DNA from: an uncultured Chloroflexales bacterium
GTDB taxonomy: Bacteria; Chloroflexota; Chloroflexia; Chloroflexales; Chloroflexaceae
Direction: 5' to 3'
DNA length: 48,045 nt
NCBI GenBank assembly: GCA_937967405.1
Contig: CALCJV010000073.1
Location: 1 to 48,045, forward strand
The position numbers and the translations under genes are program-made. Below, in pieces: positions 16,835 through 24,871 of this stretch (positions are counted from its first letter, which is position 1; each line of letters begins with the position of its first letter). The notes under the pieces were generated by a model, which was not told where the DNA came from, ran no database searches, and worked only from the letters and a program-made list of their open reading frames with translations.

Positions 16835-17878
16835 ATGGCTCGGATTATTGATGTAGTTGAAGCCCCAGATATGGGTGGCAATGAGATTATGCGTCGCCTG
16901 CCAGAAACTGGCCCCGGCGACTTCCGGCTTGGCTCGCAGGTGATTGTGCGCGAGAGCCAGACGGCGGTCTTTTTCCGTGATGGCAAAGCACTCGACATTC
17001 TCTACCCCGGACGACACACCCTCAGCACGGCCAACCTGCCGATGATTAGCGGCATGATCGGCTGGGTGACGGGGGGGCGCAATCCGTTTCCGGCAGAGGT
17101 GGTTTTCCTGAATATGCGCCAATTCGTGGATCAGAAGTGGGGCACATCGCAGCCGATCACCTTCCGCGACTCCGAATTGGGCATGGCGCGGCTGCGTGCA
17201 CGCGGCACGTATGCGTTCCAGATCGCTGACCCCGCGATGGTGGTGAATAGCGTGGTCGGGCAACAGGGGGCATACACCACCGATCAGGTTAGCGATTATC
17301 TGCGGAGCATGATTGTCCAACGCTTCATTGACATCATGGGCGAGCAGAAGATTTCGATCCTCGACATGGGTGGCTTCTACAACGAACTCAGTGCGGGCGC
17401 ACGGGCTTCGCTCCAAGATGATTTCGCGGCGATTGGCTTTCGCCTAACCGCCTTCTTTGTCGAGGCGATCACCCCGACAGAAGAGACCGAGCGGGCGATT
17501 GACGAGCGGGCTTCGATGGGTGCGATTGGCAACATGGATGCCTACATGAAGTTCAAGGCGGCGCGGGCGATTGGCGATGCCGCCGTCAATCCCGGCGGTG
17601 GGGGCACGGCCGAAGGGATGGGCATGGGCGCAGGCTTGGGCATGGGGATGGGGATGGCAGGCATGATGGCCCAAGCCTTCCAGCAGCAGCCAGCTGCCCC
17701 TGCCCCCGCTCCTGCCCCTGCACCGGCAGCTGTACCGGCAGCACCCACTACCGCCGCAGAGGTGCAGGCTGTGATTGACAATCTGGATATGCGGTTCTCG
17801 ATGGGTGAGATCAGTGAGGATAACTACAACCGCCTGATGCAGAAGTGGCAGCAGCGGCTCAAGGAGTTGGGCGGGTAG
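16835..17878 (+). CDS. SPFH-domain protein (YdjI / virion-core-like)
   Basis: 347 residues, no membrane helix. Residues about 25-240 form an SPFH/band-7-like domain of the YdjI type: FRLGSQVIVRESQTAVFFRDGK, YPGRHTLSTANLPMI and the later ARLRARGTYAFQIADP are diagnostic. A Gly/Met-rich and Ala/Pro repeat linker (about 250-305) leads to a small C-terminal module with LDMRFSMGEISEDNYNRLMQKW, which resembles SHOCT-type oligomerisation motifs. Family members assemble on membranes, and Bacillus YdjI recruits PspA through YdjG/YdjH. It is last of the cluster; a hairpin terminator candidate follows at 17910-17935. Confidence 0.85.
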   Translation: MARIIDVVEAPDMGGNEIMRRLPETGPGDFRLGSQVIVRESQTAVFFRDGKALDILYPGRHTLSTANLPMISGMIGWVTGGRNPFPAEVVFLNMRQFVDQKWGTSQPITFRDSELGMARLRARGTYAFQIADPAMVVNSVVGQQGAYTTDQVSDYLRSMIVQRFIDIMGEQKISILDMGGFYNELSAGARASLQDDFAAIGFRLTAFFVEAITPTEETERAIDERASMGAIGNMDAYMKFKAARAIGDAAVNPGGGGTAEGMGMGAGLGMGMGMAGMMAQAFQQQPAAPAPAPAPAPAAVPAAPTTAAEVQAVIDNLDMRFSMGEISEDNYNRLMQKWQQRLKELGG

Positions 17879-17909
17879 GTTCCCCGCAACGCTGCCCATA
17901 CCCGCCATG

Positions 17910-17935
17910 CCTCTGCAAGCGTAGGCTTGCGGGGG
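17910..17935 (+). terminator. Hairpin after the SPFH gene
   Basis: GCAAGC (17915-17920) pairs with GCTTGC (17925-17930) around a GTAG loop, and five further pairs including two G-T wobbles extend it to 11 bp. Only a weak T-rich stretch (CTGTTTCTT) follows. The rest of the 240-bp gap to cdsA holds no gene that I can see. Confidence 0.45.
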
Positions 17936-18119
17936 CGTGCTGTTTCTTGGGGCTACCCACAGAGGATGCACACGGACGGAGCGGAGTGTAACGAATCTCA
18001 CGGATGCACACCATCCCACGCATTACACTGGCAACAATCGGAGATTGGATCTGCAAAGACCAAACGTGATCGCGCTAGCTCCGAACATCTGATCCCTACC
18101 AGCTGCAAAGGAATATCAC

Positions 18120-18980
18120 ATGCCCCACCGCTCATCTGCACCGCCCAAGCCGCTTGCCTCACCGCGCCCCGCCGAACCGCTCATCTTTGGGCGCATCCCA
18201 CGCACCAAAGCGATCACCGCAACTATCGGCTTACCCCTGTTTGGCTTGGTACTGCTGTGGCTGCCTGCATGGGGCTTCAGCCTGCTCGCACTCGTGATTG
18301 CCCCGCTTGCCGCGCACGAATTTGGGCGGCTGTTCCTCCCGTTCCGTGCGCTTGATCGCTGGCTGCTGGTGGGGGCGGCTGGGTTAGGGGTGCTGGCAGC
18401 CAGCCTCTTGCCTGCATCACAGGTGTTTGCCCTGCTGCCGTTAGGGCTGGTGCTGATTCTCGCCACCGAGTTATTCCGTGCGCCGCTTGCGCCCCAGCAC
18501 CGCCATGCCCCGCTGACGCTGCTGGCCGGCTTTGCCTACACCGGCATCCTTGCCAGCGTCGTCGTGCTGGTGCGCCAGCTGCCACAGGGGAACGAAGCAG
18601 TGCTGTGGCTGTTTCTGGCAACGTGGGGCGGCGATTTCGGGGCGGGCAGCACGGGCATGCTGCTTGGTCGCCATCATCTACCAGCCCGGATCAATGCCCG
18701 GAAAACGTGGGAGGGTGTCCTCGGCGGGACGCTCGCGGCAATGCTGCTTACGCTCTGGCTGCTTCCGGCGGGCACGGCAAGCGGGCTAGCCGCCGTGCTG
18801 ATCGGGCTAGCGGTAGGCTTGTTGGGCCAAGCTGGGGATTTGTCGGAGTCGTTGCTGAAGCGCACGATTGGGATCAGCGACTCGGGCCACTTTGTGCCGG
18901 GTCAAGGTGGCGTATTGGATCGCGTGGATAGCGTGCTCTTTGTTGCGCCATTCGTGTATGTGGTGCTCGCTGGGGGGTAG
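18120..18980 (+). CDS. cdsA: Phosphatidate cytidylyltransferase
   Basis: 286 residues with about seven to eight hydrophobic helices. It carries the CDP-diglyceride synthase signature near the C terminus: SLLKRTIGISDSGHFVPGQG followed by GVLDRVDS; the family's usual Lys before the first Asp is Ser here. WGGDFGAGSTGMLLGRH and RKTWEGVLGG are the other conserved CdsA segments. It converts phosphatidic acid and CTP to CDP-diacylglycerol in the cytoplasmic membrane, the entry to phosphatidylglycerol and related lipids. The start ATG lies about 240 bp after the SPFH gene. It converges on the RRM gene, separated by that gene's terminator. Confidence 0.9.
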   Translation: MPHRSSAPPKPLASPRPAEPLIFGRIPRTKAITATIGLPLFGLVLLWLPAWGFSLLALVIAPLAAHEFGRLFLPFRALDRWLLVGAAGLGVLAASLLPASQVFALLPLGLVLILATELFRAPLAPQHRHAPLTLLAGFAYTGILASVVVLVRQLPQGNEAVLWLFLATWGGDFGAGSTGMLLGRHHLPARINARKTWEGVLGGTLAAMLLTLWLLPAGTASGLAAVLIGLAVGLLGQAGDLSESLLKRTIGISDSGHFVPGQGGVLDRVDSVLFVAPFVYVVLAGG

Positions 18981-18995
18981 TTCGGTATATGGCCA

Positions 18996-19028
18996 CAAAA
19001 AGCCCTCCAAGCGTAAGCAAGGAGGGCT
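18996..19028 (-). terminator. Rho-independent terminator of first RRM gene
   Basis: AGCCCTCC (19001-19008) pairs perfectly with GGAGGGCT (19021-19028). On the minus strand the stem is followed by TTTTT (19000-18996). It ends the RRM transcript just before the convergent cdsA stop. Confidence 0.9.
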
Positions 19029-19062
19029 ACGGTAGCTAGTGTAAGTTCAGTGTCGCAGGGAA

Positions 19063-19371
19063 TTAGTATCGTCCTCGACCGCCGCTGCCCCCTCCTCCTC
19101 CGTAGCTGTCACGACGCGGGGGACGCGCTTTCTCTTCAGCGCGATTGACGCGCAGGGGGCGGCCGTTGATCTCACGCCCGTTTACTGCGTTGATAACCGC
19201 ATTCGCATCATTGGTTTCAATCTCAACGAACCCGAACCCGCGTGAGCGACCAGTTTCCCGATCGGTAATGACTCGCGCACTTTGCACAGTGCCTTGGTCT
19301 GCAAATAGATCTTCTAGCTCGGTATCGCCAACGCTCCACGGCAAATTCCCTACGAACAACTTGACTTGCAT
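19063..19371 (-). CDS. RRM RNA-binding protein, glycine-rich tail
   Basis: 102 residues from the ATG at 19371; AAGGAG lies about 9 bases upstream. A single RNA-recognition motif fills residues 1-80: RNP2 is KLFVGNLPW and RNP1 is SRGFGFVEI. A basic then Gly-rich end follows (YGGGGGSGGRGRY), as in bacterial and plant cold-inducible glycine-rich RNA-binding proteins. It probably acts as an RNA chaperone during cold or stress. It is nearly identical through the RRM to the second copy at 19881-20195. It has a long structured leader and its own terminator, so it is monocistronic. Confidence 0.93.
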   Translation of the reverse strand: MQVKLFVGNLPWSVGDTELEDLFADQGTVQSARVITDRETGRSRGFGFVEIETNDANAVINAVNGREINGRPLRVNRAEEKARPPRRDSYGGGGGSGGRGRY

Positions 19372-19596
19372 CGAGTCTTTCTCCTTTGCCTGCGTTTGCC
19401 ACAGGCAGTCATCAAACACGCTCACAATGCTCACTCGAAAACACCCTGCACAAGACTCTGCCATGGGAGCCTTATTGCCTCGCTAGGGTATTGGACAACG
19501 TACTCTTCACAGCGCATGAAGCTGAGTAAGTCAGTGTAGGACTAGGGTTCGTTGTGTCACTCGCACCGTAATTACTCGATGATACGTTGGTGATAT
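19372..19596 (-). promoter_or_regulatory. Long conserved 5' leader of first RRM gene
   Basis: From the -10 at 19603-19611 the leader is about 225 bases, with no gene in it. It shares with the second RRM gene (a) a block near 19498-19525 containing the inverted pair CTTCA/TGAAG after ACGTA, and (b) a start-proximal hairpin GCCTG-loop-CAGGC directly before the AGGAGA ribosome-binding site. GAG/CTC around AAAGA could also cover that site. Long leaders like this are known in cold-shock genes; regulation here is inferred. Confidence 0.55.
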
Positions 19597-19602
19597 AGCT
19601 TC

Positions 19603-19611
19603 ATTATAGCA
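19603..19611 (-). promoter_or_regulatory. Extended -10 promoter of first RRM gene
   Basis: Minus-strand TGCTATAAT, a perfect TGn-TATAAT box. No good -35 is present. The stretch from here to 19820, upstream of the promoter, shows no convincing gene. Confidence 0.65.
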
Positions 19612-19820
19612 TATGTTAAGGAATTACACATGGGTAATTTTCCCCGTTGGCAAACGCTGCCCATTGGCGCGGATTATGATATTACGGGTGCTGAAGGCGT
19701 TGTCGTTGCAGCGTGGGGCCCGGTTGCGGGTAATGCTTACGGAGCAGAGGTGCAAATAGCCCAACTCGTTCGCTGCCAAAGGAGGCAGGGTTGCGCGGCG
19801 ACATCCGACACCGCCTATGC

Positions 19821-19850
19821 AAAAGCCCGTACCTTATGAGGGTACGGGCT
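19821..19850 (-). terminator. Rho-independent terminator of second RRM gene
   Basis: AGCCCGTACC (19824-19833) pairs perfectly with GGTACGGGCT (19841-19850). On the minus strand the stem ends in TTTT. It lies 31 bases after the RRM stop. Confidence 0.92.
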
Positions 19851-19880
19851 GGGTGTTACGCTCGGCAACACAAACATGCT

Positions 19881-20195
19881 TTAGTAGCGGTTGCGCCCGC
19901 CGCCGTAGCTGTCGCGGCGACCACCGCCGCCGAAGCGGTTGTCGCTGCGAGGCTTGTCTTCGGCACGATTGACCCGAATCTCGCGGCCATCGAATTCACG
20001 CCCATTGACGGCGTTGATCACAGCATTGGCATCGTTGGTTTCAATTTCAACAAAGCCGAACCCGCGTGAGCGACCCGTCTCCCGATCCGTAATGACACGG
20101 GCACTCTGCACAGTGCCTTGATCGGCAAACATGTCTTCAAGCTGAGCATCCCCAATACTCCACGGCAGATTCCCCACAAATAACTTGACTTGCAT
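19881..20195 (-). CDS. RRM RNA-binding protein, glycine-rich tail (paralogue)
   Basis: 104 residues, with AGGAGA 8 bases before the ATG. One RRM with RNP2 KLFVGNLPW and RNP1 SRGFGFVEI, then the tail RFGGGGRRDSYGGGRNRY. It differs from its neighbour (19063-19371) at only a handful of RRM positions (for example SIGDAQLEDMF against SVGDTELEDLF) and mainly in the tail, so the pair is a recent tandem duplication. The duplicated unit includes leader elements but not the terminator sequence. Likely role: RNA chaperone or mRNA stability factor under cold or stress. Confidence 0.93.
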   Translation of the reverse strand: MQVKLFVGNLPWSIGDAQLEDMFADQGTVQSARVITDRETGRSRGFGFVEIETNDANAVINAVNGREFDGREIRVNRAEDKPRSDNRFGGGGRRDSYGGGRNRY

Positions 20196-20427
20196 CGAGA
20201 CGTTCTCCTGAGCCTGCTGTTCACAGGCAGTCTATTACATCATCTTCTTCAAACCTACACGAACCCACCCGTAACAGCGCACAGCTTTGCTAGCAAGCGA
20301 CGCAGTTTCGCTCAGGGGTGTCACCAAACGTATTTCTTCACAAGCGAATGAAGCCGAAAGAGGGTGCAAAATGTGGGGGATTGATTTGCCACGGGCACAC
20401 AGCTCACTTCTTTATACGTTGCCATAC
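20196..20427 (-). promoter_or_regulatory. Long conserved 5' leader of second RRM gene
   Basis: About 230 bases without a gene. The start-proximal part has GCCTG (loop TGAACAG) CAGGC, then AGGAGA; GAGA-ACG-TCTC could pair across the ribosome-binding site. Further up (20328-20357) is the block ACGTATTTCTTCACAAGCGA then ATGAAGCCGA, matching 19498-19525 of the paralogue. Conservation of separated blocks with diverged sequence between them suggests selection on the RNA. Confidence 0.55.
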
Positions 20428-20433
20428 GTGGTA

Positions 20434-20462
20434 ACTATACCACAGGTGAGAGCATTTGTCTA
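20434..20462 (-). promoter_or_regulatory. Promoter of second RRM gene
   Basis: Minus-strand TAGACA (-35, 20462-20457), a 17-base spacer and TATAGT (20439-20434), the latter extended as TGGTATAGT. GTGGTA/TACCAC (20429-20443) also makes a small palindrome over the -10, a possible operator. Confidence 0.65.
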
Positions 20463-20682
20463 GAGGGAATGTTGGCGCGTGACGACACCGCGAAATGCTG
20501 GAGGCTACTCTGGCGTAGTGGGCACAGGGTTGGCGAGGGCCCGCTGGGAACGCGCTGCTCCTCGTGTGGGGCATTCGGGCCCAATCCACTATTGCTATGC
20601 TGCATCGTGCCTGCGGGCAGGCTGAGTAGGGTTCATCCGAATTGGGTTGAAGTAACCTAGCTTCATATGAGGAAAGATGAGG
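20463..20682. other. Gene-free GC-rich stretch with paired segments
   Basis: No credible gene is seen between the RRM promoter and the CBS gene promoter. GGGCCCG (20537-20543) can pair with CGGGCCC (20576-20582), and GCCTGCGGGCAGGC (20609-20622) is a tight palindrome. This could be a small structured RNA or just GC-rich spacer; no RNA family was recognised. Confidence 0.3.
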
Positions 20683-20688
20683 TACAAT
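20683..20688 (+). promoter_or_regulatory. -10 box before the CBS gene
   Basis: TACAAT preceded by GAGG, giving GGTACAAT like other promoters here. It lies 66 bases before the GTG start at 20754. No -35 at proper spacing. Confidence 0.4.
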
Positions 20689-20753
20689 AGGGATGAGGTT
20701 TATGCCGTTCAGGTTCCGAATGGCGCAGGGACAATCAGAGAGGATAGGTAACA

Positions 20754-21218
20754 GTGAAAGCCCGCGAAATTATGACATCGAACGTCATCAGCGTGCGTGA
20801 CGACAATACCGTTGAGGATGCCGCCCGGCTGCTCTCACGGCATCGCATTAGTGGGATGCCAGTCGTCACCAAAGACGGGGTGCTCGTCGGCTTAGTGACG
20901 GAGTATGATTTGATCGCCAAATCCGGTCATCTTGTGCGCGATATTATGACCAGCAATGTGATTAGCATTAGTGCTGATGTAGAAGTCGAAGAGGTCGCCC
21001 ATATTCTGACCAATCAGCGCATCCGGCGCGTGCCAGTGCTCGAGAATGGGCAGCTGGTGGGTATCCTCAGTCGGGCGGATTTGGTGCGTCAGATCGGCAT
21101 GCGTTGGGTGTGTAGCGTGTGTGGCGAGATCGTGCGTAGCCCCGCTGTGCCGGATACCTGCCCGCGCTGTGGCGCACGCGAGAGCTTCTCCCACGAAGTT
21201 GAGCCGCCCGGCATGTAA
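20754..21218 (+). CDS. CBS-domain pair with C-terminal zinc ribbon
   Basis: 154 residues from GTG 20754, with an AGGA about 8 bases upstream. Two CBS motifs form a Bateman module: MTSNVISVRDDNTVEDAARL (about 5-60) and MTSNVISISADVEVEEVAHI (about 66-120), each ending with the V-L/I-G loop (GVLVGLVTEYDL, GQLVGILSRADL). The C-terminal 35 residues add a rubredoxin/rubrerythrin-like ribbon, CSVCGEIV then CPRCGA. Bateman modules sense adenine nucleotides or SAM. It lies 132 bp before the pyruvate dehydrogenase genes on the same strand. A link to energy state is plausible but unproven. Confidence 0.88.
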   Translation: MKAREIMTSNVISVRDDNTVEDAARLLSRHRISGMPVVTKDGVLVGLVTEYDLIAKSGHLVRDIMTSNVISISADVEVEEVAHILTNQRIRRVPVLENGQLVGILSRADLVRQIGMRWVCSVCGEIVRSPAVPDTCPRCGARESFSHEVEPPGM

Positions 21219-21350
21219 TCCCAAGCGTCGGCGCAGGATGTCTAACCCACACTGTTGTGCCCAGCCAAGCACAACAGCTAGCGGTGCTATCCAGAACGCA
21301 GATCATGGGTAGCAACCCGTATCGTATTCCTATGAGCAAGGAGGTACACA

Positions 21351-22469
21351 ATGACTAAGACGGCAAATGTCGAACCTGCAACGCTCTCGCTTGCAGTGAG
21401 TAGTGATCCAGTTGAGAATACCACGTATATCACCGACTTTCGTGATGATGATCCTGCTGCGTTACGCTCGATCTATCGCACCATGCTGCTTACCCGTCGC
21501 TTCGAGGAGCGGACTGGTGAGATGTACACCAAAGCCAAGATCGGCGGCTACTGCCACCTCAATCTTGGCGAAGAAGCCACTGTCGTCGGCTTGATGGCTG
21601 CGCTCAAGCCCGAAGACTACATCTTCACCAACTACCGTGAACATGGCTATATCCTCGCTCGCGGTGTAGACCCCGGCCGCATTATGGCGGAGCTATTCGG
21701 CAAAGATACGGGCGTATCACGTGGGCGCGGCGGCTCGATGCACCTGTTCGATATTGAGACCCACTTTATGGGCGGTTATGCGATTGTTGGCGGGCAAATC
21801 CCGCTGGCAACTGGCGTAGCCTTTGCCCTGCGCTACCAAGCGCGGCCGGGTGTGGTGGTTTGCCAGATGGGTGACGGCACGACGAACATTGGGGCGTGGC
21901 ACGAATCACTGAATATGGCCAAGCTGTACAAGCTCCCGATCATCTTCTTTATCGTCAACAATGGTTACGGCATGGGCTTGAAAGTCGAGAATGGTTCAGC
22001 TGAGCCGGAACTCTACCGCAAGGGCTGTGCCTTCCGCATGCACGGCGAGCGCGTGAATGGCAAAGATCCCATCGCGGTGCGGAATGCGGTGCAACGCTTG
22101 CGCCTGATGGCACAGGATCACGGCGAACCCGCAATTCTCGAAGCGGTAAGCTATCGCTTTCGGGGGCACTCTGTCGTTGATCCGGCCCGCTACCGCGATG
22201 AGGAGGAGGTGCGCCGTGGGCGTGAGGATGATCCGGTGCTGCGGTTTGCCCAAAACCTGCTCGATGCGGGGATCCTCACCGACGAAATGATAACGACGAT
22301 GGCGGCTGAGGTTGAGCAAGAAGTGGCGGCGGCGATAGACTTTGCCAATAGTAGCCCCGATCCGCAGATTGAAGAGCTGTTTACCTATATGTATGCCAGT
22401 CCAGTGGCCAACATGCCCGGCCCAGAAGATGCGCTGGAAGCCGCCCGAATTGCACGAGGGGAGTTTTAA
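21351..22469 (+). CDS. pdhA: Pyruvate dehydrogenase E1 component, alpha subunit
   Basis: 372 residues; AAGGAGG precedes the ATG. Thiamine diphosphate binding motif MGDGTTNIGAWHESLNMAKL ends in the NN pair of IVNNGYGMG. SRGRGGSMHLFD and the phosphorylation-loop-like YRFRGHSVVDPARYRDEEE are typical E1alpha. With the beta subunit it decarboxylates pyruvate (or another 2-oxo acid) and acetylates the E2 lipoyl group. The first ~30 residues are variable. It is first of a three-gene set with 2 bp to E1beta. Acetoin dehydrogenase and branched-chain 2-oxoacid dehydrogenase E1 are close relatives, so the substrate is likely but not certain. Confidence 0.92.
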   Translation: MTKTANVEPATLSLAVSSDPVENTTYITDFRDDDPAALRSIYRTMLLTRRFEERTGEMYTKAKIGGYCHLNLGEEATVVGLMAALKPEDYIFTNYREHGYILARGVDPGRIMAELFGKDTGVSRGRGGSMHLFDIETHFMGGYAIVGGQIPLATGVAFALRYQARPGVVVCQMGDGTTNIGAWHESLNMAKLYKLPIIFFIVNNGYGMGLKVENGSAEPELYRKGCAFRMHGERVNGKDPIAVRNAVQRLRLMAQDHGEPAILEAVSYRFRGHSVVDPARYRDEEEVRRGREDDPVLRFAQNLLDAGILTDEMITTMAAEVEQEVAAAIDFANSSPDPQIEELFTYMYASPVANMPGPEDALEAARIARGEF

Positions 22470-22471
22470 CG

Positions 22472-23473
22472 ATGCCAGTGATGACCTATCGCCAAGCCCT
22501 GAATGAAACCTTGCGCCAAGAGATGCACCGCGATCCGAATGTGCTGCTGATGGGTGAGGAGATTGGCGTGTTTGAAGGCTCCTACAAAGTGACGGCTGGC
22601 CTGCTGCAAGAGTTTGGGCCGAAGCGGGTGCTGGATACCCCGATTGCTGAAGAAGGCTTTGTCGGCATGGCGGCGGGGGCGGCCATGATTGGCTTGCGCC
22701 CCGTCGTCGAGATTATGACGATCAACTTCTCGCTGCTGGCAATTGACCAGATGGTCAACCATGCCGCCAAAATCCACTACATGTTTGGTGGGCAAGCCAA
22801 AGTGCCGATGGTTCTCCGCACGCCCGGTGGTGGTGGGGTGCAGCTGGCCGCAACTCACTCGCAGAACTTCGAGGTGTGGTATGCCTACGTTCCCGGCTTG
22901 AAGGTGGTCGCTCCTTCTACTCCGCACGATGCGCGGGGCTTGCTGCGAAGTGCGATCCGCGATGATGATCCTGTGGTGTTTCTGGAGAACCTTGCCCTGT
23001 ATAACACCAAAGGGGAGGTGCCCGATGCAGCCGATGATGGCGACTACACCATCCCGATTGGCACAGCGACGGTTGCCCGCGAGGGGCGCGACTTAACCAT
23101 CATTGCCTATTCGCGGATGGCCGTGCTCGCAATGGATATTGCTCGCCGCCTTGAACTGGAGGAGGGGCTGAAGATCGAAGTGGTAGACTTGCGTTCGCTG
23201 CGCCCACTGGATCGGCCCACAATCATCGAATCGGTCAAGAAGACTGGTCGCGCTGTGGTGATCGAAGAGGGCTGGCTGACGTATGGCGTTGGGGCGGAGA
23301 TTGCCGCCACCATTCAGGAACATGCCTTTGACTATCTGGATGCCCCCGTGAAGCGTGTGGCTGGCGTGGAAGTGCCGTTGCCATATGCCAAAGTGTTGGA
23401 GCGGGCCGCATTGCCCAACGATAAGCATCTGCTGAAGGCCATTCGGGAGACGTTGTATGGAACCCGAAGCTAA
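22472..23473 (+). CDS. pdhB: Pyruvate dehydrogenase E1 component, beta subunit
   Basis: 333 residues. Transketolase-type pyrimidine domain: LMGEEIGVFEGSYKVTAGLL, DTPIAEEGFVGMAAGAAMIG and EIMTINFSLLAIDQMVNHAA. The C-terminal domain has VVDLRSLRPLD and VVIEEGWLTYGVGAEIAATI. It forms the alpha2beta2 E1 with the upstream product, with which it is separated by only 2 bp. The conserved Glu of EEGF helps activate thiamine diphosphate. The next gene (E2) follows after 40 bp. Confidence 0.93.
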   Translation: MPVMTYRQALNETLRQEMHRDPNVLLMGEEIGVFEGSYKVTAGLLQEFGPKRVLDTPIAEEGFVGMAAGAAMIGLRPVVEIMTINFSLLAIDQMVNHAAKIHYMFGGQAKVPMVLRTPGGGGVQLAATHSQNFEVWYAYVPGLKVVAPSTPHDARGLLRSAIRDDDPVVFLENLALYNTKGEVPDAADDGDYTIPIGTATVAREGRDLTIIAYSRMAVLAMDIARRLELEEGLKIEVVDLRSLRPLDRPTIIESVKKTGRAVVIEEGWLTYGVGAEIAATIQEHAFDYLDAPVKRVAGVEVPLPYAKVLERAALPNDKHLLKAIRETLYGTRS

Positions 23474-23513
23474 GCTCGTGAGCACAGCTTGAGCGTAGAA
23501 GGAGTGTGCATAT

Positions 23514-24836
23514 ATGGCTGAAATAAACATGCCCCGCCTAAGTGATACGATGGAAGAAGGCACAATTGGCCGCTGGTTGAAGCAACCCGGCGATCACGTG
23601 GCGAAGGGCGAGATACTGGTTGAGATTGAAACCGACAAAGCCACGATGGAGTTGGAATCGTATGAGAGTGGCACGCTGCAACGGCTGCTTGTTGCCGAAG
23701 GCGAAACGGTGCCGATTGGGACACCGATAGCACTGATTGGCGATGGCGCAGGCGCGGATGCCCCTGCACCTGCCGCCCCCCCCGCCGCAGGGGCCCCTGC
23801 GGCCGCACCTGCCGCTGCACCTGCCGCCGCTGCACCTGCTGCCAATGGGCACGCAGGCGATCCTGATGGGCGCATTCTTGCATCGCCGCTTGCTAGGCGG
23901 TTAGCAACTGAATACGGCATAGACTTGCGCCAAGTGGTGGGTACAGGCCCCGGTGGGCGCATCATTAAGGAGAATGTGGAGGCGTTTCTAGCAACGCATG
24001 GCAAAAGCCCTGCGGCCCCAGCTGCGCCTGTGTCGCCTCCAGCTGTGTCTGCACCGCCCCCTGCCGTGCCTGTGCCGCCTGCGCCTGCGCCAACTCCAGC
24101 TGCCCCTGCGCCGGTTGTTGTGGCTGCCGCAAGCGCGGGCGATACTGTGGAACCGATGAGCCGCATGCGCCAAGCGATCTCGAAGGTGATGAGTACCGCC
24201 AAGCCGGGCATCCCGCACATCTACGTTACGGCTGAGATTGATATGCACGCAGCCCTTGCGCTCCGCAAGCAGATCAACGAGAGCGGTGCAAGTCCGGTGA
24301 AGATTTCGGTCAATGATCTGATTGTGAAGGCAACCGCCCAAGCCTTGCAGAACGTTGCGGTGTTCCAGACTGTTTTCACGACTGGGCCGGATGGCAAGCC
24401 CGCGATCCTGCGCCGCTCGCAGATCAACATTGGCGTAGCGGTGGCCATTGATGAAGGCTTGGTTGCGCCCGTTGTGCGCGATGCCAACAAGAAGAGCATC
24501 AGCGCAATCTCAGCCGAAGTCAAGGATATGGCGAGCCGCGCCCGCGAAGGCAAAATCCGCCCCGATGAACTCGACGGGGGGACGTTCAATATCTCCAATC
24601 TGGGGATGTTTGATGTGGTTGAGTTTGGGGCGATCATCAGCCCGGGCCAGACGGGCATTCTGGCGGTAGGAGCCGTGCGCCAAGTGCCGGTGGTGCGGGA
24701 TGGCACAATTGTGGTAGGTGAGATGATGTTTGCCACCGTGAGTGCTGATCACCGCATCGCCGATGGCGCAGCCGCCGCACAGCTGTTGCAGGAGATTCGC
24801 CGCCGACTGGAGAACCCGCTGAGCCTGCTCGTGTAG
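23514..24836 (+). CDS. pdhC: Pyruvate dehydrogenase E2, dihydrolipoyl acetyltransferase
   Basis: 440 residues. One N-terminal lipoyl domain (1-80) with the lipoylated K42 in EIETDKATMELES. An Ala/Pro linker follows, then the E3/E1-binding domain (about 120-155; LASPLARRLATEYGIDLRQV, TGPGGRI), a second Pro-rich linker, and the catalytic domain (about 205-440) with the active-site His and Asp in DHRIADGAAAAQLL. It carries acetyl groups from E1 to CoA and forms the complex core. The E3 (dihydrolipoamide dehydrogenase) gene is not in the window, and a strong hairpin follows this gene, so E3 is encoded elsewhere. Confidence 0.93.
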   Translation: MAEINMPRLSDTMEEGTIGRWLKQPGDHVAKGEILVEIETDKATMELESYESGTLQRLLVAEGETVPIGTPIALIGDGAGADAPAPAAPPAAGAPAAAPAAAPAAAAPAANGHAGDPDGRILASPLARRLATEYGIDLRQVVGTGPGGRIIKENVEAFLATHGKSPAAPAAPVSPPAVSAPPPAVPVPPAPAPTPAAPAPVVVAAASAGDTVEPMSRMRQAISKVMSTAKPGIPHIYVTAEIDMHAALALRKQINESGASPVKISVNDLIVKATAQALQNVAVFQTVFTTGPDGKPAILRRSQINIGVAVAIDEGLVAPVVRDANKKSISAISAEVKDMASRAREGKIRPDELDGGTFNISNLGMFDVVEFGAIISPGQTGILAVGAVRQVPVVRDGTIVVGEMMFATVSADHRIADGAAAAQLLQEIRRRLENPLSLLV

Positions 24837-24871
24837 GGCCGCGCCCGCCCAATCTTAAGCTAACGGAGCGT

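Noticed and set aside
19630-19839. 69-codon open frame between the RRM genes
   Set aside because: It runs into the terminator hairpin of the second RRM gene, lacks a ribosome-binding site and shows no domain.
20404-20660. Short open frames on both strands upstream of the CBS gene
   Set aside because: Low-complexity Cys/Arg/Pro-rich translations with no start signals; the area is better described as structured spacer.
23760-24130. Ala/Pro-rich tracts considered as frameshifted or foreign DNA
   Set aside because: They are the flexible linkers normally joining E2 domains, and the frame continues into an intact catalytic domain.
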